Notes under the pieces: generated by a model
What the model was told of the DNA's origin: nothing
The model's input: the letters and a program-made list of their open reading frames with translations, nothing else
Database searches by the model: none
Made by a program: the position numbers and the translations under genes
Source of the DNA: Pseudobdellovibrio exovorus JSS
GTDB taxonomy: Bacteria; Bdellovibrionota; Bdellovibrionia; Bdellovibrionales; Bdellovibrionaceae
DNA length: 64,000 nucleotides
Assembly: GCF_000348725.1 (NCBI RefSeq)
Contig: NC_020813.1
Coordinates: 2,107,057-2,171,056 of the forward strand
Direction of reading: 5' to 3'
Shown here: positions 52,688 through 63,700 of the stretch, in pieces
Layout of the letters: each line of letters starts with the position of its first letter
Position numbering within the stretch: position 1 is the stretch's first letter

Positions 52688-53587
52688 ATGCAAGAATTCC
52701 TACAACATACGCTTAATGGTCTTAGTTTCGGTAGCATCTACGCCCTTGTGGCCCTTGGTTACACTATGGTGTACGGGATTCTAACCATGATCAACTTCGC
52801 GCACTCTGAAATCTACATGATGGGTGCGTTTGCTACTTATTATCTGGCGCGTTTTCTTCACATTGATACTCCGTCTCCGTTAAATTTCACGATTGGCTTA
52901 TTAGGTGGGATGATCTGCGCAGCACTTATCGGGTTCTGCGTAGAAAAACTAGCTTATAAGCCACTTCGTAACTCAGCAAAAATGAATGTTCTTATCACTG
53001 CAATTGGCGTCAGTATTCTATTCCAATTCGGTGGACAAATTATCTTCGGATCTGCTCCAAAGCCATTTCCAAATCTAATCGAAGATAAAACTCTTTTCAC
53101 TGTGGCTGACATTTCGATCCGTTTGATCGACATTCTTATCTACTTCGTCAGCTTCGTTTCATTAGGGGTTTTAAGTTATATCATCTATCGTACACAAACA
53201 GGTCGTGCGATGAGAGCTGTTAGTACACGCCCAGACATGACTCCGTTAATGGGCATTAACAATAACAAAATTATTTCGACTACATTTATCATCGGTTCAG
53301 CTTTAGCGGGTATCGCGGCTGTTCTTGTTTCTATCAAATACCCAAAAATCGATCCTATGATGGGCGTGAAGATCGGTATGAGCTCTTTCGTAGCTGCGGT
53401 TTTTGGTGGTATCGGAAGTCTACACGGAGCCGTTATCGGTGGCTTCTTGTTGGGCCTCGGAGAATACTATCTTGTGGGCTACGGCGCTTCGACTTACAAA
53501 GAAGCCCTTTCGTTTTCTATTCTGATCGTCATTCTTCTGTATAAGCCAAATGGACTTTTTGGAACTGCAAGAAAAGAGAAAATTTAA
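52688..53587 (+). CDS. livH: Branched-chain amino acid ABC permease LivH
   Basis: A 299-residue inner-membrane protein with about eight helices. It begins LNGLSFGSIYALVALGYTMVYGI, the LivH hallmark, and has GRAMRAVSTRPDMTPLMGIN, the cytoplasmic loop that meets the ATPases, and AAVFGGIGSLHGAVIGG near the end. It pairs with LivM to form the channel. It lies 19 bases after livJ. Confidence 0.95.
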   Translation: MQEFLQHTLNGLSFGSIYALVALGYTMVYGILTMINFAHSEIYMMGAFATYYLARFLHIDTPSPLNFTIGLLGGMICAALIGFCVEKLAYKPLRNSAKMNVLITAIGVSILFQFGGQIIFGSAPKPFPNLIEDKTLFTVADISIRLIDILIYFVSFVSLGVLSYIIYRTQTGRAMRAVSTRPDMTPLMGINNNKIISTTFIIGSALAGIAAVLVSIKYPKIDPMMGVKIGMSSFVAAVFGGIGSLHGAVIGGFLLGLGEYYLVGYGASTYKEALSFSILIVILLYKPNGLFGTARKEKI

Positions 53588-53588
53588 T

Positions 53589-54551
53589 ATGAAACGCTAT
53601 TTGATCTTCTTAGTTTGCGTTATCGCATTGGGTTTTGCATTAGAGACATTCTTAAATTCTTACATCCAAGCAGTTTTTATTAGCTTTATGATCAACGCGA
53701 TCATGGCATTGAGCTTGAACTTTATCACAGGTCTTGCCGATCAATTTTCATTAGGTCATGCCGGCTTAATGGCTATCGGTGCCTACACCGCAGCCTTGAT
53801 CAATAAAGAGTTCTTAAACAGTGAATGGTACATGATTCCTGTGGGAGTATTAGCGGCAGCTTTTGTTGCGGCTTTCGCGGGTTATCTGATTTCACTTCCC
53901 TCTTTCCGCTTAAAAGGGGACTACTTGGCTATCGTCACGATGGGGATGGCAGAGATTGTGCGCGTAGTTCTTTTAAACTGGGACTACGTAGGTGGACCGC
54001 GTGGTTACATGGGCATCGCAAAATTCCCTAGCTTTCTTCTGAGCTACGGATTTGCGGCGATCTTATTAACATTCACATTCCTGACTATGTATCGCCTTAA
54101 GTTTTCTTGGTTTGGTCGCAATCTTTGGGCCATCAATGAAGACGATATTGCCGCAGAAGTTATGGGATTAAATGTGGCTAAAACTAAACGCCGCGCTTTT
54201 GTGATCTCGAGCTTTTTCGCAGGACTTGGCGGTGGTTTCTACGCCCACCACTTAGGTTTCATCAGCCCTGGTTCATTTGGTTTTATTATCTCGGTACAAA
54301 TTTTGATCTTCGCCGTTTTCGGTGGATTAGGATCATTAACTGGTTCAGTTATTGCCGCCCTTTTCTTGACGTTCTTACCAGAAGCTTTAAGAAGTGTTCA
54401 AATTGGGAATCTCGATTTACGTATGATTATTTTTCCAATTCTATTGATTTTGATGATGATCTTAAGACCGCAAGGATTATTGGGTCGTAAAGAGTTTAAC
54501 CTTGAAAGCTTCAGCTTTAAAAACATCAGAATGGGTAAGCCAAATGAGTAA
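53589..54551 (+). CDS. livM: Branched-chain amino acid ABC permease LivM
   Basis: A 320-residue inner-membrane permease. LADQFSLGHAGLMAIGAYTA, SLPSFRLKGDYLAIVTMGMAE (shown in part), GRNLWAINEDDIAAEVMGLN and VFGGLGSLTGSVIAA are typical of LivM. I place the start at the ATG at 53589, one base after the livH stop, since the protein then begins with a helix (MKRYLIFLVCVIALGFA). It overlaps livG by eight bases. Confidence 0.94.
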   Translation: MKRYLIFLVCVIALGFALETFLNSYIQAVFISFMINAIMALSLNFITGLADQFSLGHAGLMAIGAYTAALINKEFLNSEWYMIPVGVLAAAFVAAFAGYLISLPSFRLKGDYLAIVTMGMAEIVRVVLLNWDYVGGPRGYMGIAKFPSFLLSYGFAAILLTFTFLTMYRLKFSWFGRNLWAINEDDIAAEVMGLNVAKTKRRAFVISSFFAGLGGGFYAHHLGFISPGSFGFIISVQILIFAVFGGLGSLTGSVIAALFLTFLPEALRSVQIGNLDLRMIIFPILLILMMILRPQGLLGRKEFNLESFSFKNIRMGKPNE

Positions 54552-55329
54552 AATTCTAAACGTCGATAATATCTCGATTCAATTTGGCGGTCTTAAAGCC
54601 GTTGATTCTGTAAGCTTTCACATCAACAAGTCAGAACTTTTGGGCCTTATTGGGCCGAATGGGGCCGGAAAAACAACGGTATTTAATATCATCTCGGGCT
54701 TCTACACAGCGGATACGGGTTCCATTGTATTCCAAGATCAAGAAATCACACAGTTCAATGCCTCTGCTGTTAACTTAGCTGGTATTGCCCGCACATTTCA
54801 AAATATTCGCCTTTTCAAAAAGCTGACTGTTTTAGAAAACGTTTTGATGGCCCTACAGCAACGCAATCACAATGGTAGCTTCGCGGACTGGTTTTCTTCT
54901 TTGTTCAATACAAAGTCGCATAAAGCTTTGGAAGCGAACTTAAAAGCAGAAGCGATCGAGCTTTTAAAAATCTTCGAATTAGACAAATTAGCCCATGAAG
55001 TTTCAAGTGCTTTGCCTTACGGGGCTCAAAGAAAACTTGAAATCGTGCGCGCCTTAGCGACGAAACCACAGTTGTTAATTCTAGATGAGCCTGCCGCTGG
55101 TATGAACCATCAGGAAACAGAAGAACTCAATAAGCTTATCCGTTTCATCAAAGAAAAATTTAACTTAACTGTTTTATTGATCGAACACGACATGAAATTG
55201 GTCATGAATATCTGTGACCGTATCGTTGTTTTGAATCGTGGTAAAAAAATCGCTGATGGTAACCCTGCTGATATCAAGAACTCGACAGAAGTGATCGAGG
55301 CCTACTTAGGAAAACGCAAACATGACTAA
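54544..55329 (+). CDS. livG: Branched-chain amino acid ABC ATPase LivG
   Basis: A 261-residue ATPase. Walker A is GPNGAGKTTVFN, the signature region reads LPYGAQRKLEIVRAL (a variant common in LivG), Walker B is LLILDEPAAGMNHQE, and the switch His is in LIEHDMKLVM. IARTFQNIRLFKKLTVLENV fits LivG. It works as the partner of LivF. The start ATG lies inside the end of livM and the stop overlaps livF by eight bases. Confidence 0.94.
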   Translation: MSKILNVDNISIQFGGLKAVDSVSFHINKSELLGLIGPNGAGKTTVFNIISGFYTADTGSIVFQDQEITQFNASAVNLAGIARTFQNIRLFKKLTVLENVLMALQQRNHNGSFADWFSSLFNTKSHKALEANLKAEAIELLKIFELDKLAHEVSSALPYGAQRKLEIVRALATKPQLLILDEPAAGMNHQETEELNKLIRFIKEKFNLTVLLIEHDMKLVMNICDRIVVLNRGKKIADGNPADIKNSTEVIEAYLGKRKHD

Positions 55330-56026
55330 TGTTGAAGTAAAAAACTTACATGTAAACTATGGACTTATTAAAGCTGTTAAAGGTATTTCATTCAGCTTTA
55401 AATCTGGCGAAATCACATCTTTAATTGGCTCTAATGGCGCGGGGAAGACAACGACGCTTAAAGCGCTTTGTGGTCTTTTACCTCACAAAGGTGAAATTCT
55501 ATTAAATGGTGAAGACATCGCGACATTGAATGCTCCAGATCGCCTTAGAAAAAAGATCGCTCTATGCCCAGAAGGCCGCGGCATCTTCCCTAACCTAACA
55601 GTAACTGAAAACTTAATGTTGGGCGCCTACTTACAAAAATCAAAAGATAAAATCCAGCATTTAATAGAACAACAATTCACTATGTTTTCCCGCTTGGCTG
55701 AACGCAAAGACCAATTAGCAGGAACATTATCTGGTGGTGAACAGCAAATGCTGGCTATTTCACGCGCTTTGATGTCTGAGCCCGATATGCTTTTATTAGA
55801 TGAGCCGTCATTGGGTTTAGCACCCATCATTATCGAGCAGATCTTCCAAAAATTCGTCGACCTGAAAAAAACAGGCCTCGGAGTTTTAGTCATCGAACAA
55901 AACGCCAGCTTAGCCTTAGAAGTTTCTGAAAAGGCCTACGTGCTGGAAACAGGAAGCATCACCCTAGAAGGCCGTGGCGAGGATCTGCTGCATGACAAGC
56001 GCGTTATTGATGCGTATTTGTCTTAG
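55322..56026 (+). CDS. livF: Branched-chain amino acid ABC ATPase LivF
   Basis: A 234-residue ATPase, last gene of the liv operon. Walker A is GSNGAGKTTTLK, the signature is LSGGEQQMLAISRAL, Walker B is MLLLDEPSLGLAP, and the LCPEGRGIFPNLTVTENL segment is specific for LivF. Its stop overlaps the stop of the convergent minus-strand gene by four bases, with no terminator between them. Confidence 0.95.
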   Translation: MTNVEVKNLHVNYGLIKAVKGISFSFKSGEITSLIGSNGAGKTTTLKALCGLLPHKGEILLNGEDIATLNAPDRLRKKIALCPEGRGIFPNLTVTENLMLGAYLQKSKDKIQHLIEQQFTMFSRLAERKDQLAGTLSGGEQQMLAISRALMSEPDMLLLDEPSLGLAPIIIEQIFQKFVDLKKTGLGVLVIEQNASLALEVSEKAYVLETGSITLEGRGEDLLHDKRVIDAYLS

Positions 56027-59019
56027 TTGGATTTCGACGGCAATCTTTGCTCTACAACTTTTGTATACATCTGTAAAACAGAGGATAAAGTACCTAGCAA
56101 TGGGTGCTGAGCATCGACCTTACGCAACTGTTCTAAATATATATTGGCTTTCTGAGATGGAGTTTTCCAATCTGTCCCCTGCAGCATCTCTGTACTATAA
56201 AAAGTAATCAACTCAATCAGACACTCCTTGTTTTCTGAATCAGCATTAATTGATTCTAACAGCAGAGTTTCATAGCTTTGTTTGTCAAATTTTACAGGTG
56301 CTGCCATTGCAATTTTCTGAACTCCTACAGATGTCGGCAAGCGAGGATCGATCAAAGGAGGAGCCGGTTTTAATGCAAAAGCTTTTGCTAAGTACGCCTC
56401 ACTCAAAGTTCTTTTAGCCATACCAAACTCTGTTATAGCTAATGCTTTTTTTTCATACTCTATCACTTTGTCATAATCTTTCTGCATATTGTACAGAATC
56501 GCCACATTGTGATACTTCCAGGCATTATTAGGGTCAGTTTTTAACAACTCTTCAGAAAACTTAATCGCTTCTGCTATTTTATTTTGTCCTGTTAAAACAT
56601 GGGACATACTTCTGTAGAAGCTTTCCTTTTCTTCTTGGGTTTTTGCTATTTTTTCTGAAGCTCGCAACCATTGCTCAGCCAACTCGTAAGCTTCCTGAGC
56701 ATAAGCTAAGTCTGCAGAAAGGCTATACACAAGAAAGCGATCTTCTTTTTCTGACTCCGACATGACTTTTAAATCTTGTCCTGCCAACTTATATTTTTTT
56801 TGCTTAATATGTGTTGAAATACGATTTTGATATATTAGCTTATCATATTTTTTCTGTTTTAAATCATAGGCTTTATCAATTAAAGAAATACTGTCTTCTA
56901 AAAATGCTTGGTCATATTTTCTGCCAGAAAGATATCCCAAGTCTGTAATAGCCTGCGCTTTGCGAACTAAGTATTCAGGATTATTCGGCTCTTGCTTTAA
57001 CTTTAAACTATAATATTTCAGAAGTTTTTTAGGTCCGACAAAAGAGTATTCAGCTCCTTTACTCAATTCACGTATGCGTTTAGCATCTTGTTCCGTCATA
57101 CTATAAACATCTGGCCCTAAATCTTTTTCTTTTTTTAACTGTTCCTCAGTCTTCAGTGATGGATCTAAAGACAATGTAATTAACATATTTCGCGTACAGT
57201 CATGTACCGAATTTAGTTTTTCATTAAAATCTGCATCTGAAGCCTGTTTTTTACTAATAGTTCTTTGCTTTGTTTTTATCGTGTCCGTAACTAAAATATA
57301 ATCCTCTTTATTTTCAACTACTCTATCGACCTCAAACCACGGAGTTCGCGTGTAGCAGTCCTCTGAATAAGTTTCTACGGCTTGTGCTTTTTCAATTTTT
57401 GTAACGACTTTGAAAGTACCTATTTCACCAACATAACTAGCTCTATTGGCTTCAATCGAATGTAACTGCACAAGTGCTGGATGAGGTAAATAGAATTTTT
57501 TGTATTTCTTTGTTTCTTCATATATTAAGGATTTCGATACAAATTGAAAATCATATCGAGGAACCTTTTCTATCGCCTCTTTTTTTAAACTCATATCTAA
57601 TTTTGCACCTGGACTAATAATATAATTTATTACATTTTTAACAAAATCGAGTCCATGAGCTTTTTCAATTAATCCAATAGAGTTATAACTGACTTCGTTT
57701 AACAAAATTTTTCCATTGGACTCAACAGAATTGTCAGGATTTAATTTAATTACATATTCAATTGAAGTGTCGTTGGGCATTAGATTCTCGGCAGGCAAAA
57801 AGACTACATCTTGGCTTGCCCCATCGAGTATCAGTGAAAAATTTCCTAAAATATCAGATGCAATTGTTCCTGCAATAACTAACGGATTTGTCGGATCAAC
57901 CCACCAAACCTTGTTATTTTTATCTTTTGCCCAAACAATGGCATGATTGAAAGAGGCAATGTTCGGAACTTCTTTCAATTTCTCTAGATACTCCATACCT
58001 AAATACTGTCGCGAACGAAATGTGAGTGCTGGAAAAGCCTCGAATCCTACTTGACGTAAAATTGCTACTAAAGCACTTGAGTAATCCTTGCAGTCACCCA
58101 TTTTAGATTTAATCAAACTAGAAAATTTTTGAGGTATAAATTTCCCTTCGTTCGATTTCCAATTACCAGAGTACGCAATAATTTTAGATAACTCTAGAGA
58201 AGCAACTTCGATTTGCTCTTGTGGAGTCGTAAGGGGAGCAATTTTTTTTACAATATCTTGTAAAGGCTGTGGAAGTCGATCGTTCCAAACTTTTTGATAC
58301 TGTGAAGAAAAATATTCTCGAATGCTGTTCCAATCAGGGGATGTACTAATGTAGATTATACCCGTTTCATTATTTTTACCAATTGTTGCATAACCTATTT
58401 CAGTTGGTCGAAACTCAAGAAAATATTTTTCAGGTTCACCTTTAGAATTTTTTTGAATGTATGTTTTTTCTGAAAAATATGGGGTTACTCCCTGAGAAAT
58501 AAACTTAATCGGCAAATCTGACTCATATAAATAAAATTCTTCTTTAGCTAAAGAATCATTTGCTAAGGCAAGAACTTCACTTAAATGTCCCGATATAGCA
58601 GCGGGAGTAGTTATTTGGTAAGAAATTACGACTCGACTTCCTATTCCGACACCGCTTATCGGAATTACTACCTGCTTCAGATCAGATAGTCCCTCTTGTA
58701 ATGTTTGGTGCTCTGATACAGTAATAGATCCAGGCGAAACCTTTGACTTCTGTCCCATTGTATCTGAATACGTCTCAAGTAGTCTGAAATTGTCTTTAGA
58801 ACCAGAAAAATGTACACGATAGTTTGTTAAAGCCGTGCGACCCACTTCAGATTCAACTATGAATTCAATCTCGGTTGTCGCGATCGCCTTACCCGATTTG
58901 TCGATCTGAGTTTTAATAATAAATTTATTAGCTTTTACACCCGTAGGAGGTTCTTGCGACCAGACAGATAAAGTAAAAAAGAATGTGACAACAAAATATA
59001 AACACGCAGTCCACGCCAT
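56023..59019 (-). CDS. Exported DUF3857/transglutaminase-like protein with TPR repeats
   Basis: A 998-residue exported protein. I start it at the ATG at 59019, which follows GAGGTG and gives a signal peptide (MAWTACLYFVVTFFFTLSVW, cut after SQ). N-terminal beta region (about 25-230) as in DUF3857, then a transglutaminase-like domain with an apparent Cys-His-Asp triad, C310 (GDCKDYSSAL), H359 (SFNHAIVWA) and D375 (WWVDPTNP), and a second beta region to about 620. The C-terminal third is TPR helices. It may act on proteins or peptidoglycan at the cell surface; the enzyme type (protease or crosslinker) cannot be told. The gene is AT-rich and alone. Confidence 0.75.
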   Translation of the reverse strand: MAWTACLYFVVTFFFTLSVWSQEPPTGVKANKFIIKTQIDKSGKAIATTEIEFIVESEVGRTALTNYRVHFSGSKDNFRLLETYSDTMGQKSKVSPGSITVSEHQTLQEGLSDLKQVVIPISGVGIGSRVVISYQITTPAAISGHLSEVLALANDSLAKEEFYLYESDLPIKFISQGVTPYFSEKTYIQKNSKGEPEKYFLEFRPTEIGYATIGKNNETGIIYISTSPDWNSIREYFSSQYQKVWNDRLPQPLQDIVKKIAPLTTPQEQIEVASLELSKIIAYSGNWKSNEGKFIPQKFSSLIKSKMGDCKDYSSALVAILRQVGFEAFPALTFRSRQYLGMEYLEKLKEVPNIASFNHAIVWAKDKNNKVWWVDPTNPLVIAGTIASDILGNFSLILDGASQDVVFLPAENLMPNDTSIEYVIKLNPDNSVESNGKILLNEVSYNSIGLIEKAHGLDFVKNVINYIISPGAKLDMSLKKEAIEKVPRYDFQFVSKSLIYEETKKYKKFYLPHPALVQLHSIEANRASYVGEIGTFKVVTKIEKAQAVETYSEDCYTRTPWFEVDRVVENKEDYILVTDTIKTKQRTISKKQASDADFNEKLNSVHDCTRNMLITLSLDPSLKTEEQLKKEKDLGPDVYSMTEQDAKRIRELSKGAEYSFVGPKKLLKYYSLKLKQEPNNPEYLVRKAQAITDLGYLSGRKYDQAFLEDSISLIDKAYDLKQKKYDKLIYQNRISTHIKQKKYKLAGQDLKVMSESEKEDRFLVYSLSADLAYAQEAYELAEQWLRASEKIAKTQEEKESFYRSMSHVLTGQNKIAEAIKFSEELLKTDPNNAWKYHNVAILYNMQKDYDKVIEYEKKALAITEFGMAKRTLSEAYLAKAFALKPAPPLIDPRLPTSVGVQKIAMAAPVKFDKQSYETLLLESINADSENKECLIELITFYSTEMLQGTDWKTPSQKANIYLEQLRKVDAQHPLLGTLSSVLQMYTKVVEQRLPSKSN

Positions 59020-59384
59020 AGACACCTCTACAAACTTCAATATCGGACCAACTAAACAATATCTTGAGTAAGACAATAGAGGCTTGGATTTGCTAGACTT
59101 TAGACGAGCGAAACGAAGATAACTTTTTCTACATATTCTTCATTTATCTTCAACTCATCAATATTTTCAAAATTATTGAATAACTCGTATTTACTTCGAT
59201 GATTCATTAATACTTTTTATGACATAACTTCTCGCAAAGCTGTTAATTTATCGTTAAAGATCTTTAACAAAATCTCATCTTAAATCTTACAATCGTATTA
59301 ACTCGATATTTCCTATAGCAAAATTTTATTTTCCATCAAGATCACCTCTAAACTATCCGCTGTTGTACGTTGAAAGGTGACCTT
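59020..59384. other. Intergenic region between divergent secreted-protein genes
   Basis: This gap is very AT-rich and holds a perfect 16-base palindrome at 59253-59268 but no open frame worth calling. Promoters for both divergent genes must lie here. I could not pick clear -35/-10 pairs. Confidence 0.5.
59253..59268. promoter_or_regulatory. Perfect 16-base palindrome
   Basis: GTTAAAGATCTTTAAC reads the same on both strands. It lies 117 bases before the plus-strand gene and 234 before the minus-strand gene. Its length and symmetry fit a dimer-binding operator for divergent control, though its AT content makes chance possible. Confidence 0.4.
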
Positions 59385-60707
59385 ATGCTACGTTTGATAT
59401 TTTATTTTAAAATTATTTTGGGAATTGTTTTGTTTTCAATTGGCAGTGTGGCTCAGCAGAGCGCCAGCACTACGATTTTTGGCCCTAAGATATATTTTCA
59501 CAGTTCGTCCACTCGGCAAGAAACATGGGCACGTACAGAATCTCAGCTTCAGCAGAACTATCGTCTTATCGTCAAAAATGCCGACGGTGGGTTACATTCA
59601 CAACGTAATTGTAACGGGCTCGGTTTGATTGCCAAATTACTATGCCAAGTGGAAAATGCAGCTCAGCAGTTGTACGTTAATACTCTTCGCGCATCAGCGG
59701 TTAGCATTTCTTTAAATGGACAACCTATCCTAACACCATCTGCTTTTAATCGTAATACCGCACAGGTTGAGTTACCTCTATCTGTAGAACTTAATAATCA
59801 ATTACAAATAAAAGTAACTGGCTCTGTTATCTCATATGTTGAAGTGAGCATTCGAGCTTATGGTGAAGAACTCCCACTGGATCAAACACCGCCAATTTTG
59901 ACACATAATTCGTCTGGCATGCAGTATGTTTCTACGATTCCATCTTTGTTAAATTTATCCATTACAACAAACGAAGCTCTGCAAAGTTTCGAAGTTGATG
60001 GACAAATAATTTCAAGTGATAGCTTTATCTATACATTTCAGAAAAACATCACTGCTATTGAGGGAAATCAGATACACGTTAAAGCTGTAGATTTAGCGGG
60101 AAATATGACTGAAGTTAATTATAACTTACAAGTTTCTTTAGATGATATAGCTCCAGTGATTACTTTAGGTTCCACACCTACTTACACGAATGCAGGAAAT
60201 GTTTTACTACCTGTGAATATACAAGATAGTTCACCGACAAAAACATATATCTTAATTAATCAAAGAGAAATTTCTCAAACTTCTGAAACACAGTTTTCTT
60301 ATCTTATTGAACTTCCCGAAGATGATAACTATCAAATTGTTGTACGCGCAACGGATGCTGCCGGAAATATTAGCGAGCAATCTTTAGACATTGTTCGCAG
60401 CACTGCTCCTTTAAATTTACAAGTTCAAGCTCCTGCGAGTAACACTATTTACGAAAGCAGTTCTTTACTGGTCAAATTCAACACGAATCATCCTTTAAGT
60501 TCAGCTTTTGTAAATGGTGTATCCGTTCCCATACAAACTGATGGAAAGTCCGTTGAGTATTTATGGACAAGCCCTTTTGATGGACCTTTTACTTTAGAAA
60601 TTAAGGTTGTCGATATTTTTTCTAACGAAATAACTCAAAATGTAAGTTCCACAATCCAACTTGGTGGTAGCGCCTTGTGGTCTTATACAGAATGTCCGGT
60701 GGAGTAA
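59385..60707 (+). CDS. Secreted protein with Ig-like domains
   Basis: A 440-residue exported protein; start at the ATG at 59385 after AAAGGTGA, with signal MLRLIFYFKIILGIVLFSIG. The N-terminal region (25-165) has a Cys pair (RNCNGLGLIAKLLCQ). Then two or three Ig-like units of about 90 residues follow, with repeated VDLAGNMTEVNYNL and ATDAAGNISEQSL, the form seen in bacterial Ig-like domains. It ends in a Cys (YTECPVE). It lies nine bases before a large RHS gene and is likely its partner, perhaps for surface display. The function is unknown. Confidence 0.72.
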   Translation: MLRLIFYFKIILGIVLFSIGSVAQQSASTTIFGPKIYFHSSSTRQETWARTESQLQQNYRLIVKNADGGLHSQRNCNGLGLIAKLLCQVENAAQQLYVNTLRASAVSISLNGQPILTPSAFNRNTAQVELPLSVELNNQLQIKVTGSVISYVEVSIRAYGEELPLDQTPPILTHNSSGMQYVSTIPSLLNLSITTNEALQSFEVDGQIISSDSFIYTFQKNITAIEGNQIHVKAVDLAGNMTEVNYNLQVSLDDIAPVITLGSTPTYTNAGNVLLPVNIQDSSPTKTYILINQREISQTSETQFSYLIELPEDDNYQIVVRATDAAGNISEQSLDIVRSTAPLNLQVQAPASNTIYESSSLLVKFNTNHPLSSAFVNGVSVPIQTDGKSVEYLWTSPFDGPFTLEIKVVDIFSNEITQNVSSTIQLGGSALWSYTECPVE

Positions 60708-60716
60708 GAGGAATTT

Positions 60717-63700
60717 ATGAAGTATTTTTTAACACTAGTATTTACTGTTTTTCTATCTTCTAAATCAGAGGCTTTTGATTTTTCGAACAATCCTAATTTT
60801 CTCGGTTGCTTAGAGCATCAAAAGCAAGAGTCTCTCTTATATACAGGCTCAGGTGGAAGCGTTTCTGTTACAGGTAGTGTTTTAATAAATCAAGTTGGCC
60901 CCAATTTCCTAATTATGAAATATTACTTTTATAACCCTGGGTCCAATACTCCATCATCTTCGCAATGTGGTTATCCACTCATAACTCCAGACCCCCCAGC
61001 TCCTGGATCTGGTTGGGGCTCTGGAGGCAATGGAGGGCCAGGAACTGGAGGAAGCAGCGGAGGCCCCGGTAGAGGTGCTAATGGAGACAGTACAGCACCA
61101 TCATCCAATAATTCATCTAATACTTCAGCTTGCGGTAGTATTATCAACTACGCTCAAAAAACCGTAGATGAGCAAATTCCTCTAGATGGTGTGCCTTTTT
61201 ATTTGAATTACAGTTCTTTTCATAAAAGTAGAGCTCGCCTTATAGAAGCAGACCATTCGATGGTTCCGCAGATATCTTATACAAAAATACAGGTCACAGT
61301 TGCAGAGGAAGAGCCTATTGAAGTTTTTGCTTCATCTAATCCTTATAAAAATTTATGGGATACCGTAACAGGTAACACTTCTTCAAATATATTTACTTCT
61401 AAAGTTTCATACGAAGTGTCTTTTATAGACAACGTGCTGATGCCGATTATTGAACCTCCTTTAAGGCTGGACATCCCAACATGGTCTTTCTCTAAAAAAT
61501 TAACTGTTTACAATCCTGAAGTTTGGGGATTGGGCGGATGGACATTCAGCATACATCATTATTTCGATCACGAAAGTAAAACTCTTTTTCGAGGTGACGG
61601 AACTATATCGGAATATGTGCAAGACCAAACACTTCATACCACTACAATACAAGGTGTAACTGCCTACATAGTACCAAACAAGTTGGACCCAAATGAATAT
61701 TTTATATTTAATGGGTTAGGACAGCATCTTGAAACACGTCTAGCATTGACGAATACAACAAAATATAAGTTCAACTACGCTCAAGGCTATAAGTTAACTT
61801 CGATTGAAGGGTTATATGGGAAGACTACTCAATTAATTTACGATACAGAGAACAAATTAACTAAAATCGTCGCACCCTATGGACAAGAAACACTCATTCA
61901 GATGCAAAACGATCGCATCGTTACGGTGACGAACTCTCTTCAAAAGAGCCATCATATTAATTATTTTCTGACAACAGGATTAATATCCTCTTTTCAGGAC
62001 TTAACAGGCGTTATCACTTCTTTTGAATATAATGCCTTTAATGAGTTAACTGCTGAAAATAAAAATACTGGCTTTTATCAAAAGTTACTGACACAGCTTG
62101 AAGAAGGCTATCGTGTTTTTAAATTAGAACACCCTTGGGGTATTGCTAAAAAAGTCTTATTTTCATTTGATTCTGGTTATGAGGTCACTTACAGAGCCGA
62201 CAATTCGGATTCACTTGTTCAATCCGAAGTTTTCAGTAAGGATGCAGAAGGTAATCCTTCTAGCTTTACTACCTATCAAGGGCAAAACAGCGAATCAATT
62301 CAGCATAGCCCTCACCCCCTATTTGGATTGAATATACCTTTAACAACACAAACCACAAAAGTGGTAACGGAAGAGGGTATAACCTCTTCCGAAACTCAAC
62401 ATATAAGCACTCAGTACTCTTACATTGGCAATAACCCCCTAGATTTGAATACTATTGTCAAAACGATTAATTATTCTAATGACTCGCATACTGAGCGCTA
62501 TGTTACGAATGCTCCTGAAAAGTATATTTGGTATCGCTCACCACTAAATCACGATACTTATTGGTATTTTAACGAAGCGGCGCAGATCACACGCATTGAA
62601 GCCCCATTTCAAGAAGCAAAACAATTTACATATAATCAAGATGGCCAACTTATTAAAATCGAGACTGGCTCTGATTATGAAAACTATACATATGATACTA
62701 AGGGCTATGTAAATCAGATTTCAAATTCTAAAAACCAGATCACTAGTTTTATGCGTGACTCTCAAGGTAAAGTACTAACACAAACCTCAGCTAACGGCGA
62801 GCAAACTCATTACGAATATACAGATGCGGGCGATCTAAAAAAAATCACAACGTCTTCAAATCAAGTCCATTATTTTCAAATGGGACTAGGGGACTTTCTG
62901 CAAAAATATATAACTCCGAATAACAAGCAAACTGGCTATGTCTATGATACCAGCCATAGATTAATTGAGGTCACAAAGCCAAGTGGTAAGACTTTAGAAT
63001 ATACCTATAGTCCTATTAATGGCCTACTGAGCTCTTTAGGGGTATCCTCGGGAGTATATTCTTATGAATATGATGCCCATCAACGTTTGCAGGCCGTCAA
63101 TTCTGCCGATGGTATTCGTTTAGAACACAAATGGTTTGGTTCAGAAATTAAACAGCAAAAATGGTATGACACGGACAATTCCGTAATAGCGACTTTGGAT
63201 TATAATTTTGAAGAAAATCGCTTACGCCACAATCAAATTTTATTAAACTCGAATGAGATCGCTTCACTGAGTTACTTTAATGGATTAATCAATAGAATCA
63301 ATGAGGTTAACTATTCTTTTAGAGCACAAAATCAATATTTTGAAATAGAATCATGGCAAGGCTCTTTTAGTGCTTATTACCAAAATGGTAAAGATCCTGC
63401 CACGGATAAACCTATGCAAACAATTTGGGGGATGGGAAAAGATGGGGATTCCGAGCCGCTACGTATCTACTCTTATCGTCATTATGACAATTTTGGACAC
63501 GCCAGCTCTGCTTCCTCTTTAACTATAAATAGTAATAATGAGACCTTACAGTCTCACTACGAGCTAAAACCTGAATACGATGCGAATGATCGCTTGATTC
63601 AAGTGCAAAGAAATCGTCGTCACTTGGTTAATAATCAAGAGGTCTTAAGTGTCGATCACTATAATCAATATGATTTTCCTATCGGTTCAAACAACAACTT

